Assembly (NCBI GenBank): GCA_011317545.1
Contig: WUJK01000008.1
Location: 1-64,000 of the forward strand
Source of the DNA: Coniella vitis
Taxonomy: Eukaryota; Ascomycota; Sordariomycetes; Diaporthales; Schizoparmaceae
Reading direction: 5' to 3'
Length of the DNA: 64,000 nt
Shown: positions 1 through 11,279 of the stretch, piece after piece
How the letters are laid out: each line of letters begins with the position of its first letter
Position numbering within the stretch: position 1 is the first letter of the stretch
Translations under genes and position numbers: made by a program
The notes under the pieces: generated by a model
Seen by the model: only the letters and a program-made list of their open reading frames with translations
Database searches by the model: none
What the model was told of the DNA's origin: nothing

Positions 1-479
1 AACTACGCTAGTATTAGCCTTATATATAACACCCCCTACGAATATACTACGCGATAAGTAAAATAGTACCAATATATAATACCCTAGTACGCACCTTACG
101 CGTAAGAAAAAGCGCTCGATTAGTATAGAATATATAAACAGAAACAAAGGGAAAAGCTCGTAAAGCCTACGTACGTAGAACCTATATACTATAACTTCTA
201 TAAGCGCGCTAACTACGCAGAACACCTAGCGGATAAAGCGCGTACCTACTATAACCTTAAGGATAGTTAGCCCGGAGTATAGACTCCGTATACCGAAGAA
301 GAAAATCAAGCGCGCCTATAGCGATAAGCCGTAGTATATATATAATACGGAATATAATAAGCCAAGAACCTAATATAGATAGCAGCCCTTAGAGTATAAT
401 AAGAATAGCAGAACCCAAAAGGCAAGGATCGCCTATAAGGGATAATAAGCGATTAGGACTTACGATAAAGTCCCTCTGC

Positions 480-3400
480 GTAATAGATAGCTCGACGTAC
501 GAATATTTAAAAATCGTAGTACGAATTAACGATAAATACTATATAGCACTCCTAGATAGCGGAGTATAAGGAAACTTTATATCCCTAAGAGTTATTAATA
601 AAGAACGGATACCTTAGAAGAAGAAGATAGAACCCTATATACTTAGTACCGTAGAAGGTATAAAAGTCGCTTACGGCTAAGGTATTATCGATATAGAATC
701 TAATTAATTACTAGTTACGATCTACGGATATACGATACTAATAAACTTCGATATTACGGATACCGTATAATACGAGCTAATCTTAGGTATACTATAGTTA
801 AGAAAGGAAAATCCTCGAATCGATTGGACTAATAGCTATATTTTATAGGATAAAGCGGATACCTAAGAAGCGGTTATAATTAAAGGCGTAGGATCGGATT
901 TAGTTACTAAGCGATACCTAGATAGTAGGGGCTTAAACGAATTTATATATACCTCTAAATCGAGAAAAGCTAAAACGATAGCTACCCTAGAATACGATAA
1001 ACCTCGATAGCTTATAGAGAAGGATTTAGCGATAGTTAGTACCCGAAGAAATAAAGGATGCGGTAGATTAGGATACGATATAATAGGATTCTACCGATAG
1101 CAGGATATATTATCGCAACAAGTTCAAGAAGGAACCAAGCACGTATAACGATATCTCCTTATAATAGTAACTATATAAGACGAAGATACGTTTAGAGACC
1201 TCTCCGGTATACCAGAAGAATATCGGAAGTTTATAAAACTATTTTAAGGAAAATTCGATAACGGCCTACTAGAGCACGGCCTATACAACTACGAGATCCT
1301 ACTTAAAGAAGGAGAATAACTAAAGTTCTTTCCTATCTACGGATTAGATAAGGATAAACTTAAAGCACTTAGGGAATATATCGACGAAAATCTTAAGAAA
1401 GGCTATATCAGACCCTCCTATTCACTAGCAGGATACCTAATCCTATTTATACTAAAGAAAAACGGTAAACTACGACTATACGTTGATTATCGGCAACTCA
1501 ACGACATTATAATTAAGAATCGGTACCCCTTACCTCTCTTTAAAGAACTTAGAGATAGACTTAAAGGAGCCTAATAGTTCACAGCCCTTAACCTTAAAGA
1601 AGGATATACGTATATTCGCATTAAACCCGGAGAAGAATAGAAAACAGCGTTTAGAACACGCTACGGATATTTCGAATATCTTATTATGCTATTCGGACTT
1701 ATAAACGCCCCTATATTATTCCAGGAAATAATAAACTTTATCTTATATAAACACCTCGATTATTTTATAATCGCTTACCTAAACGATATCCTTATTTACT
1801 TAAAGATATTCGAGGAATACCAGAAATACGTTATAATAATCCTATAAATCCTTTAAGATAATAAGATTTTAGTAGAACCTACTAAATATAACTGGAATAC
1901 TTAAGAAGTTAACTACCTCGGATATACTATTACACCAGGGCATATACGAATACAGAAAGACAAAATACAGGCAGTTAGGGACTAGCCTATACCTTAGAAC
2001 GTTAAAGACGTTAGAGCCTTCTTAGGCTACGCTAACTTCTACCGATAATTTATTAAGAACTATAATAGCATTATAGCACTACTTATAGAACTTACGAAAA
2101 AGGATACCACCTTTAACTAGAACGAACAGGTATAAAAAGCCTTTAATATAATTAAGAACGTAGTTATATTAGAACTAATCCTAGTCGAAGCAGACTAAGA
2201 TAAAGTTTTCGAGATCGAGATAAACGTATTAGATTATATACTCGGTGGATAACTCGGATAACAAGACGATAAAGGACGACTACGAATAATCAGCAACTTT
2301 AGTAAGAAGCTGAACGGACCAGAACTTAACTACGGAACGCCCGATTAAGAACTTATAGTAATAGTAGAAGCCTTTAGGGAATAGCGATACTACCTTATCG
2401 GCGTAAAACAATAAATTCTTATATATACGGATCATAAGAATCTTCAGGTATTTACCTTAATAAAGCAGCTTAATAAACGATAAGTCAGATAATACGAATT
2501 TCTATTAGAATTCGACTTTAAGATTATCTACCGTAAAGGTAAAGAAAACGAACGAGTAGACGCTCTTAGCAGACAGTTAGACTATAAGGATAGCAATAGC
2601 AAAGACTAAGATATTATAGCAATCTTCAGGGAAGATTCGGAAAGCAACCTTACTATACTATCTATTACTAAGGAACTCAATATAACCCTACGTATCGAAG
2701 GAGAAACACCTAACCTCGATAGCATAATAATATTAGAATAAAACGATTATATTAGAAGTATCTACAGCGCACTAGCATATAGATACTAAGGAATCAGAGC
2801 AACTTACAAAAGGATCCAACGTTATTAGAACCTACCGAACCTTAAGAAACGAGTTATAGATATCGTTAACAACTATAATATATATAAACGGAATAAGACA
2901 GAATAATATAAACCTTACAGACTACTATAACCTCTACTAGTACCTACGACTATTTGGTCATCTATTAGTCTAGACTTTATCACTAAGCTACCCCTCTTAT
3001 AAGAACCCTTAACTCAGGTATAGTATAATAGTATCTTAGTAGTAGTTTGCAGACTAAGCAAGTATATATACTTCCTACTATATAAGGAAAATAGTACCGC
3101 AGAAGAACTCGTATATATATTCCTCCGTATTATTATCGCTAACTACGGAACACCTTAGGAAATTATATTAGATAGAGATAGGAAATTTATATCGAAATTC
3201 TAGATCTTACTTACTAAATACCTCGGAACGGTATAACGTATATCTATAGCATTTTATCCTTAGATAAACGGATAAACAGAACGTACTAACCAGATTATAG
3301 AATAGTATCTATAATACTATGTTAACTACGAATAAGATAATTGGGTCGAACTTTTGCTAACCGCGTAGTTCGCCTATAACAGTGTAGATATAACGAGTAT

Positions 3401-4030
3401 AGGAAAATTACTATTCTTCCTACTCTACGGATATAACCCTATAGTATACTATAAAATACTACTAGGGGGAAACGCAGAAACGGCAGACTAATACGCTAGA
3501 AGAATTAAGTAATTATACGAAGATACCCGACGTATACTTTAGGACGTTAAAAAATAAATAACGAAATACGCTAATTAGAAAAGGATTAAGGGACTAATCC
3601 TATAGAAGGGAGATAAAGTCTACCTTAACCGCAAAAACATTAAAACCACTAGACCTAGCGATAAACTTAACTATAAAAAACTCGGACCTTATAAAATTGC
3701 ACGATAAATTTTACCAGTTAACTATAAATTGGAAATCCTATATATACGTCTATACCTAGTCTTTCACATTTTACTCCTCGAACTAGCACTAGCAGACGTA
3801 GAACTCTTATATAATACAGATATTATCGAACCAGAATAAGTATAATACGAAGTTAAATAAATCCTCGACTTACGTAAACGCGGACGCGGAAAATAATACC
3901 TTATTAAATAGAAAGGATACGATAACTTAGAAAATACTTAGGAACCCCTAAAGAATATCTACGAAGATCTGATTAAAGAATACGAAAATCAGCGAATAAC
4001 TTAGTAATAGATAGAATCAGAAAACTTACT
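480..4030 (+). pseudogene. pol: E1 pol relic (PR-RT-RH-IN-chromodomain)
   Basis: Relic of a retroviral-type polyprotein. The protease motif LLDSG is readable at about 550-567. RT covers about 1290-1840, with the finger/palm text KNGKLRLYVDYRQLND near 1460 and a mutated YLND box at 1773 where YLDD is expected. RNase H lies at about 2200-2590. Integrase covers about 2770-3520, with DFI near 2970 and a QTNGQTERTNQ-type block near 3260 after mentally reading TAG/TAA as Gln/Trp codons. A chromodomain (RGRGK...YLIK.KGYDNLENT) ends near 3990. There are many in-frame stops, so the copy is dead. The family assignment is firm; exact domain edges are approximate. Confidence 0.92.
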
Positions 4031-4084
4031 AACGATTAGACGAACCCCCTCTATTAAAAGCGCTAACCAGATCTAACGACCCAC

Positions 4085-4640
4085 TAAAGTCCACGGTAGA
4101 CTAGTCCACGGTATCAAACTCCTGCATCAGCGAATCAGGAAACGCTTTAGGTAAAGGACCCGCCGGCACCGAAACTGCCGCCTCCTTTTTAGCCTCCTTA
4201 CGCTCTATATAATCCAACTCCTCTATAGAATCCAGGCCCCGGCGAATAGCCCGTGCTATCTTCTCTCTCTATATCTTTTTCTACTTACGAAGGCGATCTA
4301 TATATACGTCTAAAGTATAACGAGCCTCGTCTAGTTCCTCTATCTTATCCTTAATCTTCTAATAGTGCCGAGAGATAGTACGAATATTAGACGGAGAAGG
4401 ACCTAGTATATCGCAGCGAGATTTATTTAAACGAATATACTTAGTATAGCGGTCGGAATATATCGCAGAAATCTAATAAAAAGAAAGCCCCTATTCCTTA
4501 TAGTTAGAGCAGGTCGGTATCTCTATATAATACTCCAGAATAGATTAAAGAAGAAGGTTACGCTTAACGGTTTTAGGAGCAACCGACGAAGAAATCTTTC
4601 GAGAACGACTTTTATTAATTCTCGACGATATAACGAATTA
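4085..4640 (-). pseudogene. E1 antisense ORF relic (Cys-type motif plus coiled coil)
   Basis: On the strand opposite pol, between chromodomain and LTR, one frame reads through with few stops. From its N-terminus it has an S/K-rich start, then a segment with spaced Cys (or Tyr from mutated Cys) ending in LNKSRCD, then a Glu/Lys/Arg-rich heptad-like stretch with RRGLDSIEELD. It ends in a PAGPLPKAF-like tail. The same arrangement recurs in E3, E4, E6, E7 and ED. Such Cys-plus-coiled-coil proteins are frequent as 'hypothetical proteins' in filamentous ascomycetes (recalled, not searched). Function unknown. Confidence 0.7.
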
Positions 4641-4718
4641 GGAAGGTATAATCCGAAGTAAGAATATCAGGTAGGACTACTTACGGAAACACTATAGGTC
4701 TTTAGGGATAAAGACCGA

Positions 4719-4732
4719 TAGAAGGGAGATAA
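4719..4732 (+). other. E1 polypurine tract
   Basis: The purine run AGAAGGGAGATAA lies immediately before the 3' LTR. It would prime plus-strand DNA synthesis. The same tract precedes every LTR of this family in the window (for example 16827, 24248 and 46039, and inverted at 29690 and 46545). Confidence 0.8.
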
Positions 4733-5218
4733 TATTATAACCCACGGTTATACAGGTTATAGGAACAGGCCAGCGTAACTATATACCAGCAAATCGGAAC
4801 CTTAACGGACCGATAGGGATCTCTTATATAACCAAGTTATATAGAATAATATAGTTAGGGTTAGGGTTATACGAACTAATTAGGAATAGATTATTAAGAT
4901 TATTAGATAATCCAGCAAAGCCGGATTATTAAGATCGCGAGATAATCCAGATAATCTAGGGTTAAATAGGGTATTTAACGTAGAATAACAGAAGGATATA
5001 AGGATAGGAGTTTACGGCTTGCCATTAGATAGTTTCCTTATAGTCTTTAGTTATAAATCTAAGTATCATTTTATATAATAGGGTAATCCCTCTTAATCAC
5101 TTGTAACACTTGATATTGCTCGATAACGTACGAAGACTTAAAGGTAATACTTCCCCACCTGCTAATATACAACTTATAGGTACTTCCAGAATCCGGGATC
5201 CAGGCAAGGATCATTACA
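4733..5218 (+). repeat. E1 3' LTR
   Basis: About 486 bp. It begins TATTATAACCC (RIP form of TGTTATGACCC) and ends CATTACA, matching the ends of the other LTRs. It contains two TTAGGG-like units near 4857. The last 40 bases keep CA/TG (CCAGGCAAGGATCATTACA), whereas the interior is mutated. The next 5 bp, TTAAC at 5219-5223, are the presumed right target duplication. Confidence 0.9.
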
Positions 5219-8200
5219 TTAACCCTATACCGATAATTAGCCTTACTCGTTCGTATACGTATTACTTCGGTATTCTTAGCTAGTGCCTCCGTACGAAATT
5301 AAGCGAGAAACGTAGGCGGTAGCGTAGCCGTTAGAAAGATAAGCGGCTGCTTAAATCGTTATACGCTTTTTAGTTCGCGTAATCGTATACGGTAGTTCGA
5401 ATCGGTAATAATAGTATAGTATTCGTCGATATAAATCCGTACGAGAAGGCTAGCTATAGTAATCGTATTAACGTACGATATAAACTCGCCTATTATAGCG
5501 ATATCCGTACTAACGAAAATAAGTTATACGGCGCGTAGGAATCCCTCGCGCCCTATACGGAGCCCCGATTGGAATTAAATAGTATCGATCTAAAGCTTAT
5601 AGGCCCGTATAAGTAAATCCTCGATAAGTACGAGAAATAGGATAATAATAATACTAATCCTATTATTCTCTAAAACCGCGGGTATATAGAAAAGTAAGCT
5701 TTTACTAGCGCTAGTTAGTAAAATATAGATTACTAATTACTAGCCTTAGAGTCGGCAGATCGTACGATAGTATAAAGCCTACTCGGCTAATTTCTACTTA
5801 GTACCGGCTCTAAAGAGCGTATAAAGCGCTTATAAAAGATCCTCGTCCGTAGCTATATATATTATACGAGCGTATAGAGCTAGCGGTATAGAGCTCGGGC
5901 TTTCGTACGGTCCCTCTCCACCTTTATACGAGAGCGAAGCTTTCCGCTTCCGTATTTACTAACCTTCGTCTTCCCCTTCTATACGAGGTATCCCGTTAGC
6001 CTCTAGGCTCGTATTATATAAGAACTAGTACTAGAGTAAACTTACCGTACGGAAGGTTATAATTATCTCGGGCTATAAAGACCCTAGAAACCTAATATAA
6101 ATAGCGTAATACTATCGTACGACCTTCGTACTATATATAGCCTGTAAATCCTAGACGATATTCTAGCCTCCGGTCCCTCCGTCGCCCGGCTCGCTTATAA
6201 GCGGATCGATATCCTAGTAATACGAATCCTCGTCTTCGCCGATCTGGAGTTCCGCTTATTTCGTATTAAGACCCCGGATTTACCGTCCGAATTCGATTAC
6301 GATTATACGGTAGCGCGTAATACTAATACAAGTACCGAGCTTCGGCTAGAGATATCGTACAAGGAGTATACTAAGCCTTTCGGTCGTATAAACCCTAGAA
6401 TTACTCTCGTACTAGAGATATTTAAGTTATTCGCCGACGGCCGGGCGTAACCCGTATTACGTATAAAATAGCCGCTCTACCGGTAAAAGCTAGATAATAT
6501 AAACGATAAGGAAAAGCCTAACCGGCGGCAGGAGAAAGTATACGACCTTACGGCTTCGTACGCTATAAGCCGATTTACCCTTATCCTAGTCTATAGTAAT
6601 TATAACCTCGCTATTTAGAATAAAGATATTCCGTACGAACTATTAGGAATCCCTATACCGAACGGTAAGGATTTCGGGCCCTTATCCGGGCTACCCGCCC
6701 TAGATATATATAAGGATAAGGAGAAGCTTACGGAATATACGAAGCTGCTAGAGCTACTAATAAACCGGTTTCTTCTTCTACTAGCCTTATACGGAATCCT
6801 AGAGAGACGGTTAGAGTAAGCTAAGCACCGTATAAGGCCCCGGGCGAAGCTATATATTCCGGGGGTCGGTTGCGAACGATCGCCTAGCGCCGACCTATAT
6901 AGTATAGTCGACGATCCGTATAAGCTCGACCGTCGTACGAAGCTCCTCCTAGGACCTAGAAAGAAGGCTATCGAGGAGATAGGTAGCCTTATCGATAAGC
7001 TTATATAAGGCCTACTAAAACGCTTATACGGGAATTGCTTCGCCGTTATAGAAAAGGACTTACTTATCCTTAGACTATTATACGGAAGCCTGCCCCGCTA
7101 TCTAATAGCGCTAACCGCGTCTATATACTATCCAGGCGATAATCGTATTTATAGGCGTATATATACCGGGTACTATCTACTCGCTATACGCTATACGGAA
7201 GCGCTAGACCGCCTATACGCTAATCGCTTTAAGCTCTAACGGCTTATCGAGAAATTCGGCTTCGAGAAAAAACAGATATATAAGCTAGAGAAGCGCTATA
7301 AGCCGGGTTATATAGAGATAGGGTTCTAGAAAGCTAAGCGGCTCCGTACGGATTCCTAACGCCGTATAAAAGCAAAGGAGTAGATTTAAATAGAGATTCC
7401 CGCCGATATAATACCGAAGAGACGAAAGAAAAAACCGAAAGACCGTACGGTCGAGGATATCGGTCTCCTTTATATACTCGGGGCTTAGACTTATACGACT
7501 CCGAGGACTTTCCCTATCGTCCTCTTCGTATATATTATCGTCTAAATCCGGAGTAAATATCTAGGCTTTATACGGACGCCTAGCTAGCTAGGTAGAGACC
7601 GGGGGCTCCGTACGGTCGAGAAGTATATTAACCGTAGTAATTATATCGTATAAGAGCGACTATTACTCGGCCGAAAAGGAGACCGCCTATTACTTATACG
7701 CTTACTCCTATCCCAGATAGTATATACGAATATAAAAGATAAGATATCGCTACCTAAAAGAACGATATTATACGATCGTTAAATCTAACCCCGGCTATAT
7801 AAAGGGGCGGGGATTCGGCTATATCGACGAGATACTCGTAAGCTATTAGAGTATTTCGATTAGAATAGTAGGTAGCTATAGAAGGTAGCAATCGAGCTCT
7901 TATACGAAGCTTCTTAAAACTTACTAAAGCTATACGAAATACTTTAGTAGAATCTCCGGCCTTTCTAGTTACTATATAATAGATCGGGCCTTCCCCTTCT
8001 CGTCCTAGAGAGTAGCCTAATAGATAGTAAGCTTATCGCGCGATTAAAAATACGGAACCTAGCTAACCCTTTTTACCTAAGCCGAATTATAATCGAGGCC
8101 TTCGCGTATATCGCCTATTCGTATATAGTCCTAGTCGACTTTAAGAAATATAGCTTCCTATTAGGTAAGGGCGTTTTCGAACGAAGCTAAGTCTGGATCG

Positions 8201-8700
8201 AGCGTAATAGGAGACGAGGAGAGAGTAGGTATAGGGTTTACTTCGTCCGCTTTTATACGAACGATCTAATACCGTCTATATTAGGGGACGGTAAGCTAGC
8301 TCTAAAGCCGTACGGACTAACCTATATTCTCGTATATAGGATATAGACTTGCTTTAAGATACCGTTGGAAAAGAGTATATAAAGGTATAAGGTATCGGTA
8401 GGATTAGTAGCTTAAGCCCTATACGATAGCTAAATAGGGAATCGGATCTAAGTTATCGTCGGGGAGTTATACGGAGGCTGGATCGGCGAATATAGTATCG
8501 CCGTACGAAGAGAGAATATCCTTAAGTATAAGCCCTTTAAGGTAATACTATTAGCGGAAATACGTACGAATCCCGGTACCGGGCTATATACTAACCTAGC
8601 AGAAACGGTAAATTAGGATATTATATTCCGTATTAATAGTAATATATTACTCTATCGTACGGAAAGAGAATATATTATATAGAGATAGAAAATCAAAAAA
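5219..8700 (-). pseudogene. RecQ/telomere-linked-helicase-like gene relic, cut by E1
   Basis: Reading right to left, one frame is open except for TAG/TAA at probable Gln/Trp codons. Near 8300-8450 the N-terminus has a C2H2-like block resembling that of fungal TLH proteins. The middle (about 6390-6660) reads ITID-DKGKSAYSVRSRKVV and FYTQYGLRPAVG. The helicase core begins about 5720 with a Walker A relic (LTSASKSLLF, expected G mutated to S). IDEYY (DEAH-type box) is at 5419-5431 and TATLPP (motif III) at 5313-5330. The frame stops at 5219 in NYRYRV, where the E1 LTR begins, so the C-terminal half lies left of E1 and outside the window. RecQ-like helicases of this type are typically subtelomeric in fungi. 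The + strand is also fairly open here, but it shows no motif. Confidence 0.8.
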
Positions 8701-8989
8701 GATAAGGTATTCGGTTTAATAATATAGCGTACGAAAGAGACGGAAAATCTCTTATCTATATAAGCTAATCTATAATATAAGGTAAGCAAGATTATATACG
8801 AAGAAGGGGTAGGGAACGGGTTAGGGGTAGAAAACTCCGTACGGAGTAATAATAGTATTAGGGGCCCCTTACGGGTTCTATACGAAGTAATAAAGCCTCT
8901 ATATAATCTAACCTATCCTCCTCTATTTATCCTTAGTATAAACCCCTAGGAAATCTCTCTCCCCCTTACTAATAATAGTATAAGCCGGC
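8701..8989. other. RIP-decayed spacer upstream of helicase relic
   Basis: AT-rich and CA/TG-poor. No frame or motif is recognised. It probably represents the 5' flank of the helicase relic. Confidence 0.5.
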
Positions 8990-9560
8990 TTTAGTATTAA
9001 GCTATATATAAATCCTAGATATAGTTAGCGTAGGTATTCTGCTGTTAGCTAGTAATAAAGAGGTACTAGTCGAAGGGGAAGGTTCGTATATAGTAGCGGT
9101 ACTTATAGCGTACGGCCTTAGGGCGGCCGGTACGAGTAATTAAGACGGCTAAGAAGTACGAGTTACGCCGGAGGATCTTAGCAAGAACGGTAGCAGTAGT
9201 TATACTAGAGTCGCTAGCCGAGAGGCGAATATCGGTACCGGGTAGAGCTAAAAGGTCTCGCTCGGTATTATTCTTAGCTAAGGTAGTTAGGGCTATATAC
9301 GAGGCAGGATAGGTAAGGTAGAGGATTAGGCTACGCCGGCTATTCTAAATGCCTAGGTCCGTATAGCGAACGGAGAGGGTAAAGGTAGAGGTAGCTATCG
9401 TATAGACGGGTTTCTTAGGGTTTTCTTAGAAGGAGTAGAGTTTCTTCTACCGTACGGTTAGGTAGTTAGTACGGACGGTAGGGAGAAAGGGGAGGGGAGG
9501 GCGAAGTAGTAATATTAAATAGGACGTACGGTTAACGATACCTAGCTTTTTTATAAAAAG
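8990..9560 (-). pseudogene. RIP-decayed ORF relic, possibly a Cys-rich protein
   Basis: On the minus strand one frame stays open for roughly 70 codons (SASDSSITTATVLAKILRRN, then GRPKAVRYKYRYYIRTFPFD). It continues with Gln-type stops into QNTYANYI. Several Tyr in the second half sit at spacings that suggest former Cys (TGC/TGT to TAC/TAT is the expected RIP change), so the ancestor may have been a small Cys-rich protein. Which family it belonged to is not established. It reads in the same direction as the helicase relic and lies just upstream of it. Confidence 0.4.
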
Positions 9561-9771
9561 AAAGGTAGAATAAAGAAGGAGGAAAAAAGGCGAAAGGGAA
9601 AGGGGAGGGAAGAAGTTCTTTATATAGTAGGGAGGGAGTATCGCCGAAGACTCTAGGAAAGTCCGAGTAAGTTACTACATATAATAACTAACCGACGGAA
9701 GAAAGCGGTGATTATCGTACGGGAGATAAAGGCGTTATAAGAAATAACGGCTGCCTTCTCCTACGCTATAT
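9561..9771. other. RIP-decayed spacer
   Basis: A purine-rich, CA/TG-depleted stretch between the ORF relic and the minisatellite. A partial repeat-like unit begins about 9706. No gene was seen. Confidence 0.5.
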
Positions 9772-10230
9772 AAGGCTGCTATTATTGTACGAGAGATAAA
9801 GCCGAATAATAGGATTAGACCTAGCCTTAGGCCTAACTATATAAGGCTGCTATTATCGTATAAGAGATAAAGCCGAATAATAGGATTAAACCTAGCCTTA
9901 GGCCTAACTATACGAGGCTGCTATTATCGCCCGAGGGATAAAGCCGAATAATAGGATATAGCCTGAGGCGATGGGCTTAACTATACGTATAAGGCTGCTA
10001 TTATCGTATAAGGGATAAAGCCGAATAATAGGATATAGCCTAAGGCGATAGGCCTAACTATATATACGAGGCTGCTATTATCGTATAAGGGATAAAGCCG
10101 AATAATAGGATATAGCTTAGGCGATAGGCCTAACTACTATAAGGCTGCGATAATCGTATAAGAGAGCGAAAGCCGATAAAGAAAGAGGATAAGACGTAGC
10201 CTTAGGCCCTAGAGTACGAGGCTGCTTGTA
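9772..10230. repeat. Minisatellite, 71-77 bp unit, about 7 copies
   Basis: The motif AGGCTGCTATTATCGTA, followed by GATAAAGCCGAATAATAGGAT and a TAGCC..AGGC..TAGGCC tail, recurs. Unit starts are 9773, 9844, 9915, 9992, 10069, 10142 and 10219 (spacings 71, 71, 77, 77, 73, 77). Units differ by small indels and C/T changes. The units abut with no unique spacers between them, so this is a satellite, not CRISPR. Confidence 0.9.
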
Positions 10231-10244
10231 TTATATACGTATAT

Positions 10245-10290
10245 TTAGGGGGCTTGGGGTTAGGTTGGGGTTAGGGGTGGGGTTGGGTTG
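10245..10290 (+). repeat. Telomere-like G-rich tract
   Basis: A run of TTAGGGGGC, TTGGGG, TTAGG, TTGGGG, TTAGGGG and similar blocks, ending before CGACGACCCC. It is not a clean TTAGGG array but carries the same G-run grammar. It sits at the sharp boundary between RIP-decayed DNA on the left and normal-composition DNA on the right. Confidence 0.6.
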
Positions 10291-10372
10291 CGACGACCCC
10301 ACTCGTGCGACGTGGATTAGCTGAAATAGGCCTTACGAAGTAGGCCTTAAAAACGCACGGACCAGCGACCAT

Positions 10373-10801
10373 TTATATGGAGGCTTGGCCGAAGTAAGCC
10401 TTATTCCGCGGCAGAATGATGGTTAGGGTGAGAGACGCAGCGTTAACGGTGTTTTCCAATTGAGAGGCAGATGAAGAACCATTGTGTCTGGAAAGAGTGG
10501 GTATAGCTCCACTCAGGGGTGATGAATCACTGCGTGGAAGCATCGTGGACGAAGAAGAAACCTCATGGCTGGCTGGTGATGGGTAAACATGATCAGAGGA
10601 TCCATTCTTTTGCGCCAAGCGTGCGCGTTTGGTGCGTAAGCGCTGCTCAATGTCTTGGAGCCGTAATAATGCGTCCACTTCAGCCTCTTCGCGAAGGCGT
10701 TGTTCAGTTATGACAGCTGTGTTTGGAGATTCTGAGGAAATTCGCTGCGTTGGCGCAGTATTGGCGCGACTAACACGAGAAGAGCGTCGGGTGGATGGCA
10801 T
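10373..10801 (-). pseudogene. Gag-like N-terminal fragment, not RIP-mutated
   Basis: A 142-codon frame starting at 10801. Residues 1-30 are S/T/R-rich (MPSTRRSSRVSRAN...). Residues about 33-65 form a charged coiled-coil-like segment (LREEAEVDALLRLQDIEQRL, then RTKRARLAQK), followed by a Ser-rich linker. This layout resembles the N-terminus of fungal LTR-retrotransposon gag proteins, but no diagnostic motif is present. The frame ends near the boundary of the decayed block, so it looks truncated at its C-terminus. CA/TG content is normal. It could also be the start of an unrelated low-complexity gene. Confidence 0.45.
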
Positions 10802-10842
10802 TCTTGTTCTTGCCGGTTTGCACCCTTGGAAAAGAAGTTCAG

Positions 10843-11094
10843 AATATCAGGGTTTTGGTGGGCAAAGTGACAGGATACAAGAAAGCATCCAATAAGCAGG
10901 ATCTTAGCAGTGTTCAAGATGTGTTTAATATCAGGGTTTTGGTGGGCAAAGTGACAGGATACAAGAAAGCATCCAATAAGCAGGATCTTAGCAGTGTTCA
11001 AGATGTGTTTAATATCAGGGTTTTGGTGGGCAAAGTGACAGGATACAAGAAAGCATCCAATAAGCAGGATCTTAGCAGTGTTTAAGATGTGTTT
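10843..11094. repeat. Three tandem copies of an 84-bp unit
   Basis: AATATCAGGGTTTTGGTGGG starts at 10843, 10927 and 11011, giving an exact 84-bp period. The copies are nearly identical, so the duplication is recent or homogenised. It lies just upstream of the gag-like start at 10801, in a position typical of a retroelement 5' leader. Because 84 is divisible by 3 it creates in-frame repeat ORFs on both strands; these are not supported as genes. Confidence 0.93.
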
Positions 11095-11279
11095 TCAATT
11101 GAGGTTATATTCAGGAATTAAACTGAACTTAGTTCCTTCCTTTTTTCTTTCAGTATTCCAGTTTTTGTCCATGACTATAAATGTGATTAACTCTGCAGGG
11201 TTCCCGTTGCTTTTAAGCAATAGGTAAGCAAGTTTCCAGCTCAAACTCTGACACTAAAGACCCTACGATTTAATACCGT
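11095..11279. other. Unmutated spacer
   Basis: Normal-composition DNA with a pyrimidine-rich run (CTTCCTTTTTTCTTTC). The block edge is near 11275, where CA/TG disappear. No gene was seen. Confidence 0.5.

Larger units (their letters stand above)
1..5218 (+). mobile_element. E1: Ty3/gypsy chromodomain retrotransposon, 3' part, RIP-decayed
   Basis: The window opens inside gag. Downstream come protease, reverse transcriptase, RNase H, integrase and chromodomain relics on the + strand, then an antisense ORF relic, a polypurine tract and a 3' LTR. The order PR-RT-RH-IN-chromodomain defines a chromovirus-type gypsy element. Frames are broken mainly by TAG/TAA where CAG/CAA would be expected, and CA/TG dinucleotides are rare. 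The element ends at 5218 with the LTR terminus CATTACA and interrupts a helicase gene that continues at 5219. The 5' LTR and the left target duplication lie outside the window. Confidence 0.93.

Noticed and set aside
4857..4873. Telomere repeat (TTAGGG twice), also near 16965, 53747 and 60176
   Set aside because: It lies at the same place inside each LTR, so it is LTR sequence and not a chromosome end.
6600..8680. A long, fairly open + strand frame through the helicase region
   Set aside because: The minus frame gives recognisable helicase motifs and continues cleanly across the same interval. The absence of CA/TG makes several frames look open.
9772..10230. CRISPR array
   Set aside because: The units are contiguous without unique spacers, and the genome is fungal.
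10519..11085. Several 60-97 codon frames on both strands
   Set aside because: They overlap the gag-like frame or arise from the 84-bp repeats, whose period is divisible by three.
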